Shown: one piece after another, positions 51,327-63,132 of the stretch
Numbering within the stretch: the first letter of the stretch is position 1
Layout of the letters: each line of letters starts with the position of its first letter
Assembly: GCA_013396755.1 (NCBI GenBank)
Contig: VWZF01006051.1
Coordinates: 1-64,000 of the forward strand
DNA: 64,000 nt
Direction of reading: 5' to 3'
Source: Sclerurus mexicanus
Lineage: Eukaryota; Chordata; Aves; Passeriformes; Furnariidae
Made by a program: the position numbers and the translations under genes
The notes under the pieces: generated by a model
The model's database searches: none
Told to the model about the DNA's origin: nothing
What the model saw: only the letters and a program-made list of their open reading frames with translations

Positions 51327-53122
51327 ATGGGTTAGCCAAAAGAAGGAAATGTAGTATGCTTATGTTTGCACCCATCCTTGAGGCCTACCCTGTTAAAGGT
51401 TTGCCAGTATGAGTGCAGAGTAGCTGAAATTCTCTGTAAGAGGTTTGCTATGTGGACTCTTTCTTGCTATTAATTTGAATCAGTCAACAAAGCAACTTTT
51501 TGCTCACAGCAAAGAGCTTGATGGAATTATAGATCTCCATCAAATTTGACAGATTTGAATTACTGACCTAGAAAGAAAAACATTCATATTCCTTTACTGA
51601 TTCCCATAGCAATCCCCCTTTTTTTATTACAATTTTAATTAAATGTAATTGGAAAGGATTTCAAGATTTGGTTCACAGCACTCCATTATGTACACATTTT
51701 TGCCTCCTTAAGCATGGGTGGTTTTCAGACTTAAAGTGTAGCAAAAGCTGCTTACATTTATAAGAATGAAAGAAATAGAAATAATTACCTTTAGTTTAAA
51801 AAAAAGGGGAAAAAAAAGACAAGAGAAAGGAGACATAGAACAGCAACATATAGCAGAAGATTAAATCAGAAAAGTATCAGTCCAGAAAATTTAGAATGAA
51901 AGCATAATCTGAACCTCTCAAGGTGAAGCCTATTGAAGACAACTGATGCTTACTTTTTATTATTTTCCTCACAGATGATGCCCATTTTTCTAATGGATGG
52001 TGAGGCTAATTAATTCTTCATGATTTTCTTTAACTTTGCAGTATTAAATGTCTTGTTCTCTCTTTAGTACTTCTTCAAAACACTAAAGCATCAACTGAAC
52101 TCTTGGAAAATGGGTCAAATTCTGGCAAAGTTTCCATGGAAATTTTTTACAGTTAATATTTTAAAGCAAATATCAAATTAAGGTGAGGTTTGTTGGTTTT
52201 TTTTTTTAAGAAAAAAGATTGTATAGTTAAATAGGCAAGTTCTTGATTAATGGATTATAAAATACGCAAAGGGTTCTTGAAAATGCATCATTAGGAGATG
52301 AGAGAAATGGAGAACAAAAGAGAATAATGAAAACAAAATAGTCATGGTCTTAGATAATGCACAAGCTTATTAATTAACTAGAGCTAACTAAGTGATCAGC
52401 TTTTTTTAAAATTCAAACTTTTGTACTAGGCTAAAAATGAAGAAATAAGCCTCATTTAGTAATATTGCAATTATATGGCCAATACGCCAACTGGAATAGG
52501 TTTTCTTATTCACCAAAGGTGTTAAGAGTTACCTGAATAAGGAGCTTACATCTAGGAATTAGCTATCTCCAAACACATACAGACCTCATCCCCACTATTG
52601 TGTTTCATGTGGATAATAATGCTACTGATTCGTAAGAAAATATTTCAATTTTATCCAGCTTCTCTTTTTCATCTCCAGCTGTATTGAAAACATCTTTTTT
52701 TCTGATTATGACCAGACAAAACAAATCCAATATGTACATATTTAATGAATAAATACATAAAACACAAGAGCAATTCCCACTGTACTACATCTGTTATATG
52801 AAATACACTTCCATGTTACTGTTTTGCTATCCATACATATATTCCAAATACAGATACTGATGTATCACCCTTCAGCATTCTAGATATTCTTCCAGTCATG
52901 CTTAGAGTTTTTCTACTGCATTGCTTTCTGTTGTCACTAAGTGCAGGTAGTTGATGGAAGAGGCTGTGTCTGCAGGAATTCTCAACACTTATTTTTTTGC
53001 CATAGAAGCTTGACAAGTAAGGGATTTTTGTGTTCTAGGAAATTCCACTGATGGAAAACATTTCCATATTTAACCAGACATTTCTTTTAGTGGAAATATA
53101 TATATTTTTTTTTTTTACAGGT
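51327..53122. other. Unique AT-rich non-coding DNA
   Basis: It begins with the right-hand copy of the LTR target duplication. No gene or other repeat is recognised. T-rich runs occur at 52197-52208 and 53106-53116. Confidence 0.55.
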
Positions 53123-53667
53123 TGTCATCGAGCCATTAAGATGAGGGAAGAAAATAAGACAGAAAAAAACTTGCAGGTTGAGAAAAGGTGAAAAAAAACC
53201 CCAAAAGCAAAATGCTTTGTGGTTGAAAGCAAAAAGATAAAACAAATATTTTATTCCCTACTTCCCATCAGCAAGCAGTGTCTTGCCACTTTCTGGGAAG
53301 TAGTACTTCAGTACACATAGCAGTTGCTATGAAAGCCCAACATTGTAAATAATCAATGTCTTCCCACTCCTTCTTTTCCTTTACATTTATATCTGAGCTG
53401 ACATCACAGGGTATGGAATATCCCTTTGTTCAGTTTGGGCCAGTTGTCCTGGCTAACTCCCCTCTCAAGATTTTGCCCAACCCCAGACTACTGGTGGGGA
53501 AAAGAATGATGGAGAAAGAGTGCTGATGCTGTGCCAGCACTGCTCAGCAGTAGCTAAAATACTGGTCTGTTATCAACACCCTTCTAGCTACCAACACAAA
53601 GCACAGCACTGCGAGAGGGCTGCTGTGGGAAAATGAACTCCATCTCAGCCAGACCAAATTCAGTACA
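53123..53667 (-). mobile_element. Solo LTR, avian ERV type, minus strand
   Basis: Read on the minus strand from 53667 it starts TGTACTG and contains the wording of a very common bird LTR. On the + strand this appears as GGTATGGAATATCCCTTTG (53411-53429), GCCAGCACTGCTCAGCAGTA (53533-53552) and GTTATCAACACCCTTCTAGC (53569-53588). It has TATAAA at 53391-53386 and AATAAA at 53255-53250 in the correct order for U3-R, and ends near TGACA at 53123. The 3' part appears shortened relative to the usual form, and I find no matching target duplication, so the outer edges may be worn. No retroviral genes adjoin it. Confidence 0.75.
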
Positions 53668-55710
53668 GTGGAAAGGCTAGTTCAATGGTTTCTTAATTTG
53701 ATTCTAACCTTAGCAAAAATGACTTGTAGGAAGAGATGAAGAAAGTCACAAGTCTATGTCCGATTTTATTGTAGATTTTACAATGATTGTGGGACTGAAC
53801 TGTTGTAAACATGTAGGGGGAAAACTGGAAAAACATAAGATTAAAAATGTTGAAGGAGAATAAGTAGGGCCAATATAAGGCTCAGTAAATGAGTTCAGGA
53901 TGATTTTAACAGCAATATTCTACAGTGACTTCAGAGGAGCAAGGCTGCTGTAAGCAAGTCTAGAGAACAGATGTTGTCATAGTTAATGTAGGCAATAATA
54001 AAAGCTTGCACAAATGTTTTGACTGTGTGCACAGTTGGACTGACAAGGTTTGAGAGAAACCCAGTGAAAGTATTCCCCTAGAGACAGCAGGAGTTTAAGC
54101 TTGACATTAGTGAAGTAATTTGGAGAACAATCATGTTTCTGCTTGAGACAGAAAATGAATTAGTGAAATGTTTTGAAAGAGAAGATCGAGAGATTAGTTT
54201 TGGTCATAGTGAATTTTAAATAACAACTGGATGCAGTTATTTGTGAAAAGCAGACCAAGATCCTTGACTGGATGAAAGATGATATATCTTTCACAGAAAA
54301 ACAGATTTTCAAGTACTTCAAATATCATTACAATACATAGTAGGAAACTAGTGAGCTGCAGTTTTACTACAGCCTGGATGTCACAATAGCAGACAAGAGG
54401 GTATGAACACCCTAAAAAAATTAAGCACAAGGTATTGTTAAAATAAGGAAGTCAATGTTATCAGTACAAGGAAATATATCACTTCTAGAACATTTATTTA
54501 CAGACAGTTTGAATTATATTCAAGATTTTCACAGATTAATTCCTCCCAACACTCTCAAATTCCCAGCTATAGTCTGCAATGCATTTAATATTATGCTTTA
54601 AATATATACAAGATTACAGTTCTATAAGGTCTGCATTCCTTCTGTAAAAGACGTCTTTGTCCTTTTTATTGTATTTTTCTCCGTCTCCCTCCCACTTCCA
54701 CACTTTACTGGAAGGCAGTTTATGTGTTGAAATAGACTGAAAGTTTATATCTAAAATAAATATACATAATGCAAGGTTTTAATAAACTGCAACAGACATT
54801 TTTATAGTGCCACTAACAAAACAAGTTAATTCAATTAAAGAAGATGAAAGAATGTGAATTGACATAAGCTTGTTTCATACTGAGCGTCATAAGAGATTCG
54901 AGAGCCACCAGAGATCAAGAAAATGGAGGGATAAGAACAGAAAGAAATTTTGCTGGAGGGAATCACATATTTTTTTGAGAAACCCAAAAATAATACTAAG
55001 AAAAGGTTCAGGAGCCTCTGTTGTCCATAAACTGTATAGATAAACTAGGGATTTATTTTTCTTTAAAGGAACACTGGTCTCCATATATTTGCAACCACCT
55101 CTGGTTTCTCAAATTTTATGATTGCTTTAAACTCCAGATCATAAAAACCCAGAATCCTCCCATGGTTCATGTGTTTTCTATCTTTCTTTTCCTTTTGTCT
55201 CACACAGCATCTGATTTTGCAGTTTGGAGTTGTGCCCTTGGCTCTCAGTAAATTAACATATGATTAAACCCTTTTGCACCTGTGCAAACTGGTAATCTCT
55301 AGCTAACATTTTTTTTTTTTTCTTTTTCAGTTGATTTTGCTAGATTTAGCTAAACCTTGAAAAGTCAAGTCCAAAACTAAAGCAAAAATAAGCTGTCTAA
55401 ATATTGATTCACAGTATGTTTATTGAACACATTCAATTTTTTTGTCTCTGCATTTTTTGTAAACCAAAATTTTCATAAAGGAACATTGCATGTTAATAAT
55501 ACTTTCTTACCTTCAGATCCAAAAGACGTGAACATTAAGGGTATTGACCTTCTCAAACACCCAAGAGAGAACTTTGAAAGAGATAGTTAAGTAAGATTCA
55601 CAAAGACTTTTACTCTCTGAACTTGACTCCTTCAAATATTTTCCTACAATCACTGATAAACTCCACACCTTTGCCATACAATTCTGTGAGACACTGGATT
55701 ATTATATTAC
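53668..55710. other. Unique AT-rich non-coding DNA
   Basis: No gene or transposon is recognised in these 2 kb between two LTRs. Nothing resembles gag, pol or env, so the flanking LTRs are not the two ends of one provirus; they also differ in sequence and orientation. Confidence 0.6.
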
Positions 55711-56526
55711 TGGGTTGGAACCAACTCAAGTGTGCATGCGAGTCCAGCAGAAAGGTTCAGGTGGAATCTCACAGAAGTGAGGTCAGACCATAACCCGCAG
55801 GGCATCCTCTAGGAGACCTGCCTGCCTCATGGGGCAGCCCTGTAACAGCTGTCAGTCAAAAGGCAGCCTGGGAGGCCACCCACACCACACCCCCTGGAAC
55901 TGCTAACTCAGCCTCTGATGGGCTACATCACCCCTTACTCTGGCCTGGAGCCACAGACTGGTCAATGGGCCAGAAGTCCCTCCTGGAAGGGTTGGCGACA
56001 GGGGCCCAGAGCACATGAAAACAGCAGCGCATGGTCTCCATTCTGCTCTTGTGACCTGCCACTACTTTGAGAAAGCTGGACTTCCACAGGACTCTGGTGG
56101 TAGCTATATTTTCTTTTTTTTTCTCAATCTTTCTCCCTCTCTATCTTTACTACTCTCTTTCTTTACTGTTTGCATAATATTTTGGGTAACTTAAAACTGG
56201 TGGGTTGGATTTTGCCAGGTTGTGTGGGTTAGCATATGCTAAGTCAATCCTTTGTGGAATGCTCTATTTTGGTTGTAAACCCTTTTAAACTTTTGCCAAG
56301 ATCTCTTATTTTCTCCCTTATTTTCAGTAGAAGTGTCTCCTGAGAAAATATGGGCAGCATCTTCTCTTTATGCTACCTTAAGGTATTGAAGAACTGAAGG
56401 CTCTTCAAAACATTCGGTCAGTGAATTTTTGGATCCTTGTATGTTTTTAAAAGTAAAACTTCTGTTTGAACTTGTGGCTGGCTCTGGGGTCTAACTTCCC
56501 AAATCTATAAAAATATGACTCTGTAA
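55711..56526 (+). mobile_element. LTR-type retroelement, probably avian ERVL-like
   Basis: The first half is GC-rich (55730-56100). A C/T-rich stretch follows (56108-56165), then AT-rich sequence. The tail reads GTCAGTGAATTTTTGGATCC (56417-56436), an AGTAAA polyadenylation-like signal at 56452-56457 and GAACTTGTGGCTGGCTCTGG (56468-56487). This order matches a bird LTR I know as widespread. Sense is therefore the + strand. I could not establish TG..CA ends or a target duplication, so the borders are approximate. No coding region adjoins it. Confidence 0.55.
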
Positions 56527-58090
56527 ACCGAACAATATTTTCTTTAATGTCAAAACAATGCCTTACAAAGACACTGGTATTTTTGCTTGAAATTAAAGAC
56601 CAAGGAGTGATTTAGGTATCCCAAGGTAAAATTAAGGATCATTAGCATTGACAAAACAAAAAGTTTACTGTTATCATAATTAAACATCAAGAAGATTATG
56701 ACTGTTACAAACTGCAGAAACATCTCTGTTTTGTGTGTTTCTTGAAAAGATTTCTTATGTAAAAGTTCTGCTTATCTCACTTTAATTTGTTAACTGAATT
56801 GACTGTTAATAATGCATGAGATTAAAGGAGAAACAAGTGTGTTTGAATAGCCAGGTAGAGCTTAAAACCTATGATTTATTCACAATAAAATATATTTTAT
56901 TTCCTTGATTTTTTTTTCATATTACAGCTATAGACCTATTACAGCTGTAATAGTACAAGTGGTCTGCAGAATTTTTATGTACTTTTGTCCATGAACATTG
57001 AAGAAAATGGATTTTTGATCAAACCAGAAGTTGTGATGTATCAACTCCTTAGGGAAATACCTGAGTTTGCATATGAATATTGATGTGATGTATAAGCTTC
57101 AGATATTCTTTCTGACTAAAGCCACAGTCATTCAATCAGAGAGCAGTTAAGAATGTGAAATGGTAGGGTCTGTCACAGCCTGTGAATAATGAGCTTCAGA
57201 CAGTTGAAGACATCTTCAAAGTGAACACATCAAATGATTTCTAGCCTACCATATGTTTGTATCTAGTCTTCAGTTAACAATTGCAAAATAATAACAATCT
57301 GAAGCTACTTATATATAATTAGCAAGAACAAAAGGGCCAAATAATTTGCCAACTTCAGCTACGAAGAAAGATTTGATGGATAAAAACATAGTCCTTTTAC
57401 AGTAATGGTTCCACTGATACAGTGAGGGAATAATTCAGACATTTTCTGAGGGGTATGGCAACATAAAATTACTGCAGCTATTCCCTATAAGACTGCTTTT
57501 AGAAAGCAATAAAGTAATATAAGAAAATAAATAATAAAAGGACAAAAAACCCACTCCTAATAAATCAATTATTTTTCTGTCTCAGGATAATAATTTTACA
57601 TAAGCAGAATCTCTATTTGCCAAACAAAGGATATTCACATAGAATGACTTCATAGCACAATGCATTTCCGGGCAGTAGTTCTGTAATATTTGTATCTGTC
57701 ATATTTGTAGCTGTCTTACAATCAGATTTCTATGTATTTATCTCTCTCACCCTTGTAAATCTTTCAGTTCCTCTCCAGACGCTTATTCCATGGCTGCCCC
57801 AGATGGACAAGTGACAGCATATGCTGTGGCAGTGTGTGCTGCTGCTAGCCAGCAAGCACGTGTGGGTTGATAGACCTAACAGCTGGCCACACAAAACTGG
57901 TAATTGCTGATCTCATGAAACTTGCTGGAATTTAATTATCTTCATGACCTTTAATTCTCTGTGAATTTGGCTCAAACTGCTAAGTACATAAAAAACTTCT
58001 TGAAGACCATGTGATTGCAGCTGCCTAGTTTCTAAAATAAGAAATATTTCTGAATTGACCATAGCAAGATGACAGCAGTTCAGAAAATGA
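56527..58090. other. Unique AT-rich non-coding DNA
   Basis: No gene or repeat family is recognised. An 18-base perfect palindrome lies at 56936-56953. The GC-richer patch at 57770-57890 (TGTGCTGCTGCTAGCC) is unassigned. Confidence 0.55.
56936..56953. other. Perfect 18-base palindrome
   Basis: The sequence CTATTACAGCTGTAATAG equals its own reverse complement. Its centre CAGCTG is an E-box core, and a related ATTACAGCTATAG word lies just upstream at 56921-56933. No function is implied by the sequence alone. Confidence 0.9.
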
Positions 58091-58435
58091 AGGATCAAGG
58101 TCCATTCAACATCTTTGTCAGCGACACAGACAGTGGGATTGAGTGCACCCTCAGAAAGTTTGCTGATGACATGAAGCTGTGTGTTGCAGTCAACACACTG
58201 AAGGGAAGGGATGCCATCCAGAGGGACCTTGACAAGCTTGAGAGGTGGACTGATGCAAACCTCATGAAGTTCAACAAAGTGAAGCACAAGCTCCTACATG
58301 TGGGTCATGACAACCCCAAGCACACCTACAGGCTGGGTGGAGAAGTGACTGAGAGCAGCCAGGCAGAAAAAGACTTAGGGGAGATGATTGATGAAAAACT
58401 CAACATGTGCCAGCAAAAACAAAAAAAAAAAAAAA
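58091..58435 (+). mobile_element. CR1 LINE internal fragment, sense, ending in A-tract
   Basis: The + strand encodes a continuous CR1 reverse transcriptase segment: PFNIFVSDTDSGIECT, the catalytic box FADD (codons at about 58162-58173), QRDLDKLERWTDANLMKFNK, LLHVGHDNPK, then SQAEKDLGEMIDEKLN. The frame is still open from about 58098 to 58443. Homology stops at about 58415 and is replaced by an A-rich run (58416-58435) instead of the normal CR1 continuation and octamers. The upstream boundary is a deletion-scarred GGATCAAGGTCC. It lacks most of ORF2 and cannot move. Confidence 0.9.
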
Positions 58436-61400
58436 GAAGCTGAATATAGTATTATGAAAGAGAATCTTTTAAAAAGGTGAAAATTAACCCATGGCATTTT
58501 TATTGAAGGTAGCTTTGCTGCATCTTTTATACTAACTCTGAATCTAATACACCGAAGGCAATGGTCAGCTTAAAGCCCTGAGATTTCCCTCCTACTTCAG
58601 CAATGTCTCTCATCCTCAGTCTTTGTCATACATTCTAACAGACATTTTAGTTCTCCAGATTCATAATTATGCTTCCCAAAAATGCAATGGAAGATGAATT
58701 TCTATCTCTTTTTCATCAGCCCACAGAGTATTTATTGGTAAGAACTTAACTTTCCATGGCCTGTGTTGGTCTCGACCCCCTGGGAGAAAAGCAAGCTTGG
58801 TGGCCTGGAATCAGAGACATAAAAACACAGCAAAAATGTACTTCTCTAATCATTTAATGTGGCTGAGAAGGAGGTGTTCTTTAACACTGTCTAGTAAATA
58901 TCAAAGCAAACTGAAATGGAACATATTTTTCACTAGCATAAAAAGGAAATGTATGCTGTAGCTGAGACAACCACTGTACATTATGATGACTCAGTACTTC
59001 TCTTGCTGTCTCAAAAAGTAAATGCTATACAAAAGGTAAAGGCTATACAAGGCCTTCATTGAAAGCACAACACTGGTCACAGAACTGTTTAAATGCAGGT
59101 CCAAGAGGAAAAAAAGCTTTGTCTAATTAATTTATCAAGTTCAAAGGCTCTCCTGCAGAGCCTACGTGATGACAAAGAAAATAATATATTACATAAAATA
59201 GGGTAAATGAACACTATAAGTTAGCTACAAACCAAACCAGCTCAAACACAACACATTAAGGAACTGAAACATTTTAAATACTTCTGGATTGTGAACATTA
59301 GGATCAGAAATACTACAACTTGGTTGTGAAATGTAGAAAGGCTGAACACATACACATGTTCCTTCCTCTTGTGTCTTAGCAGATGGCTGAAGAGTGTTTT
59401 TAATGAAGCTAACTTCAGGTCAGTATCAATATACCATGTGCTTATCTATTTCATAAATTGAGAACTATAAAAAGAAAGATGTAGCTAAAGCTGAAAACCA
59501 ACAAACTTCATTTTCACTTGTAGAGAAATCTTAGAAGATGTGCATATTTAGCAGAAGCCACTGAAGAGACCTGTGCAATCTGTATTTTCATCTAGCAAGA
59601 AAATAGGAAGTAAATGAGAAAAGTGAATACAGCAAACACAGATATAAAAATAAATCAATGAAATTAGTAATGATTTACAATTAAAAACCTATTTTAATAC
59701 TCTGGGAGGCTATCCCTTCTACATATAAGAACATCCAAACATTCAATGAAAGCAAGTCGTCTGTAGTTGTTTTCAGCTTTGAACTATTTTTTTTTTTCCC
59801 CTCAGGTACAGGGAAAGTCTAACCTTTTTTTTTTTTTGTGACATGTTAACTAAATCTGTAATGGACCTTCTAAATAAATACTTTGGTGTTTGTTTTAATC
59901 CAAAATTCGAAAGGGTTGTGTGCCATCTCTCCACGACAAGAACTGAGATAGTGCAACCAAGAAGTACAGAATACATTTTGTCTGTATTTCAGCATTTTAA
60001 AGCCTATGCAGAAACCAGATAGCTTTGTTTTCTTGTATTCCATTTCAGACTCGGATGAGCCAAAATGACTATGTTCCCTTTGGCTGTCTTTATGAAGAAT
60101 TATTTCTTGTCACTTTATGAGCTAACTCAACTTAATGCATGTTTTTATCAGTCTAAGAGGTGTAGGGAAGCAGATCAGTGTCTGAGTCATTTCTGTAAGA
60201 AGCACCTTCAAGTACAGAACACTTAAAATACTTGAGGATAAAATAAAATATTCATAATTTCAAAACTAGATCCAAATTAAACAGCCTTTTTATTTTGTTG
60301 TCACAAAAAACAATAAAAAACAACCTTTAAAAGGAATGTGAAAACACTATAGAAATTCTTTCTTTTGCTAAATTCTCTGTGATGATGATTTTTTCAAATA
60401 TGAATGGACCCCTGTACCCTAGACTCCTAGGGAAGAAAATAATAATGAGTTAATATTCAAGACTAAAAGATAAAGATCTCATGCAAATTTGCGTGAAATG
60501 AAGTCCTGAAATTCTTCTCTAATATTGATATTCTCAAAAGAAGATACAAACCTCTTCAGGCTTTATGTCCCAAGGGCTTCTCCTACATAGCTTACTCCTT
60601 TCAGACTTTTCTATGACTTTCATTCTTTCTATAGTTCATGATCAGTTATATTAAGTTGGTGGAACAAACATATTATTATTCTAATTGTGCTGACGATGAT
60701 AACAAAATAATTCTATCTCCCTCTTTTTATTTATATAATAGGTAAATAGCACTAATTGCATTAGAAGTGGTATTAATGTTTTAAAGTGCATTAAGGAAAT
60801 TCAATATAACATTCCTCATTAGTATAATGATAATCTACATATCTATATACCTACATTTACTTTTGCTACTCTGTTGACCTAGAAACATTAAACTGCAAAA
60901 AGATCACTGTTAATCCTTTGGAAAATTCAAGAGCTCTTTCTAAAATATAAGTCAGAAGACCCCGTGTTTCTGTTCTCAGGAAAAATTAAAAACAAAGCAA
61001 AAGTCCTGTATAATGCTAAGACAATTCCAGAAGATGACCATTCAATTTTCCAAGTCAGGATGTCTAAGCAGCATGACACCTTTTCATTATGAAAGAGCCA
61101 TTCCCAGTACTTTTAGGCCTTTAACCTGGGTAATCTCTTATCTTCATGCCTGTGGAAAACAGCATTACAGTGACTTGTTATCAGAAAGCTGCAATTTGGA
61201 GAAAGTACATCAGAAGAGAAAGACAGGTGCTACATTTTACAGACTACCAATTAGTTCTGGTTGTTTTTTTTACCTTAGTAATTTTAACTGGGGTGGAAAA
61301 TTCAAACAAAATGTATGCAGATTGGGATAATTTAAAACTAAAATATTATGGCAATTTCAACCTATTTATTTAATGAATATTTTAGCATCATCCACATGTA

Positions 61401-62241
61401 TTAAAAATGTTATGAACAAAAGACAATTCAAGTGCCTAAATAACATAATATGCTATAATGATGCAATATTCATATTTCCTTTTCCATTACAGAAACACAG
61501 TATCACATACAGCTTTCAATACTAGTATTTCTTACACATCAAACACAAGATTTAAAATGTTCATTCTAAGCACAACATCACACAAATACAATGTGAATTG
61601 CATCAGTTACCAAAAAAACCCCAACAACAAGAAAAAAACCAAAAAACACCCCAGTATTACTTGCAAGTATTATTTGGCAAGTAGAAGTTAGCATGACTGA
61701 TCTGTCTCTATATAGGATTAGCTGGAATTTGTACAGTGTAGTTCATGATGCACTATATGGGCACCACGGGAACTCACGCCTAGTGTAACAGTTTTTAGCC
61801 TGCCTTTTACTCACATTTATTTTCTGTTTGCTTCTGTGGTAACTACTTTTCATGAAGGCACATTTGAATGTTGGCTGCAGTCAGAACAAGCCTCTAGTGC
61901 TGCTTGCTGTTTTTTTGTTTGTTTCTTGCAAAACACTGCATAGACAGTATTCTAAGGTACGTGCTTTAGTCAAAAAAATAAAACCTCCAAGCCCCATAAG
62001 TCTTGGTGATCTGGAGGTCCCAAAACTAAAGTAATAAAATAATCAGAAATCATCTTTTCTTATTTTCAATATATCATTATTTTAAACCATTTCATGATTA
62101 TCTGAAATTTTTCTTATAATTACAAGGCTGGTCATTAAGGAAATATATTAGGTTTTGCATAAAAAACATTAATGAGATAAAAATCTTAATTGAGCAGGAG
62201 CACTATAAGATTATAATACCAGACTTACGTAAGGTTGTTAT
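58436..62241. other. Unique AT-rich non-coding DNA
   Basis: About 3.8 kb without a recognised gene or transposon. It includes a direct repeat of a GGTAAA-GCTATACAA type word at about 59018-59051, T-runs at 59787-59796 and 59825-59837, and an A/C-rich run at 61611-61652. The overlapping open frames at 61013-61373 (75-105 codons) have no family features. Confidence 0.55.
61611..61652. repeat. Short A/C-rich tract
   Basis: About 42 bases of A/C-rich sequence with ACCCC and AACAA words, like the longer tracts at 11.7, 17.7 and 26.3 kb. Confidence 0.8.
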
Positions 62242-63132
62242 CATAGAATCACAGAATATGCTGAGTTGGAAGAAACCCATCAGAATCATTGAGTCTAACT
62301 CCTGGCCCTGTACAGGACACCCCAAGAATCACACCATGTGTCTGAGAGTATCATCCAAACCTTTCTTGAACTCTGTCAGGCTTGGTGCTGTGACTGTTTC
62401 CCTGGGCAGCCTGTTCCAGTGCCCAGCAACACTCAGGGTTAAAAACTTTTTCCTGATATCCAAACTAAACCTCCCCTGATTCAGCTTCATGCCATTTCCT
62501 CAAGTCCTGTCCCTGGTCACAAGAGTGAAAAGATCAGTAATTGTACCTCTGCTTTCTCTTATGATGATGTTGAAGACCTCAGTGAGGTCTCCCCTCAGTC
62601 TCCTCCAGGCTGAACAGAACAACTGACTCAGCAGCTCCTCATACAGCTTCCCCTCTAGACCCATCATCATCCTTGAAGCCCTCCTTTGCATGCTTTCTAA
62701 CAGCTTAATATCTTTTTCATATTGTGGTCGCCCAAACTGCACACAATATCCAAGGTGAGGCTGCCCCAGTGCAGAGCAGAGAGGGACAATCCCCTCCCTC
62801 GGCCAGCTGGCGATGCTTTGCCTGATGCCCCCGAGGACATGGTTGGCCCTCCTGGCTGCCAGAGCACTGCTGACTCACATTCAACTTGCCATTGACCAGG
62901 AACCCCAGGTCCCTTTCTGCAGCGCTGCTCTCCAGCCTCTCATTTCCTAGGTGCAGAATCTGGCACTTACCCTTGTTAAACTTCATATGATTCGTGATTG
63001 CCAATCCCTTTAATTTGTTGAGGTCTCTCTGCAGGGCCTCTTTGCCCTCCCAGTTTAGTGTCATTGGCAAACTTACTTAGTATTCTTTTGAGTCCTCTGT
63101 CCAAATCGTTAATGAAGGTGCTGAAGAGTTAA
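62242..63132 (-). mobile_element. CR1 LINE 3' part, antisense
   Basis: Two octamers mark the 3' end on the left (CATAGAAT and CACAGAAT, 62242-62257). The reversed 3' UTR follows, including CACACCATGTGTCTGAGAGT near 62331. The minus strand encodes MQFGRPQYEKDIKLLESMQR then WRRLRGDLTEVFNIIIRE (62742-62560), and further upstream EALQRDLNKLKG, NHMKFNKGKCQILHLGN and SSAAERDLGFLVNGKLNVSQ (63043-62870), with a frameshift between the two parts. It breaks off just short of the catalytic FADD box. Of the CR1 copies here it is among the best preserved, but it is 5'-truncated and frameshifted. Confidence 0.96.

Noticed and set aside
50919..51412. Proline/glycine-rich open frames on both strands
   Set aside because: They lie in the GC-rich part of the solo LTR; the composition keeps several frames open and no protein family is recognised.
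53123..56526. Idea that two LTRs bound one provirus
   Set aside because: The two differ in sequence and orientation, and the 2 kb between them shows no gag, pol or env-like coding.
58095..58289. Minus-strand open frames opposite the CR1 fragment
   Set aside because: They are shadows of the sense-strand CR1 reverse transcriptase segment.
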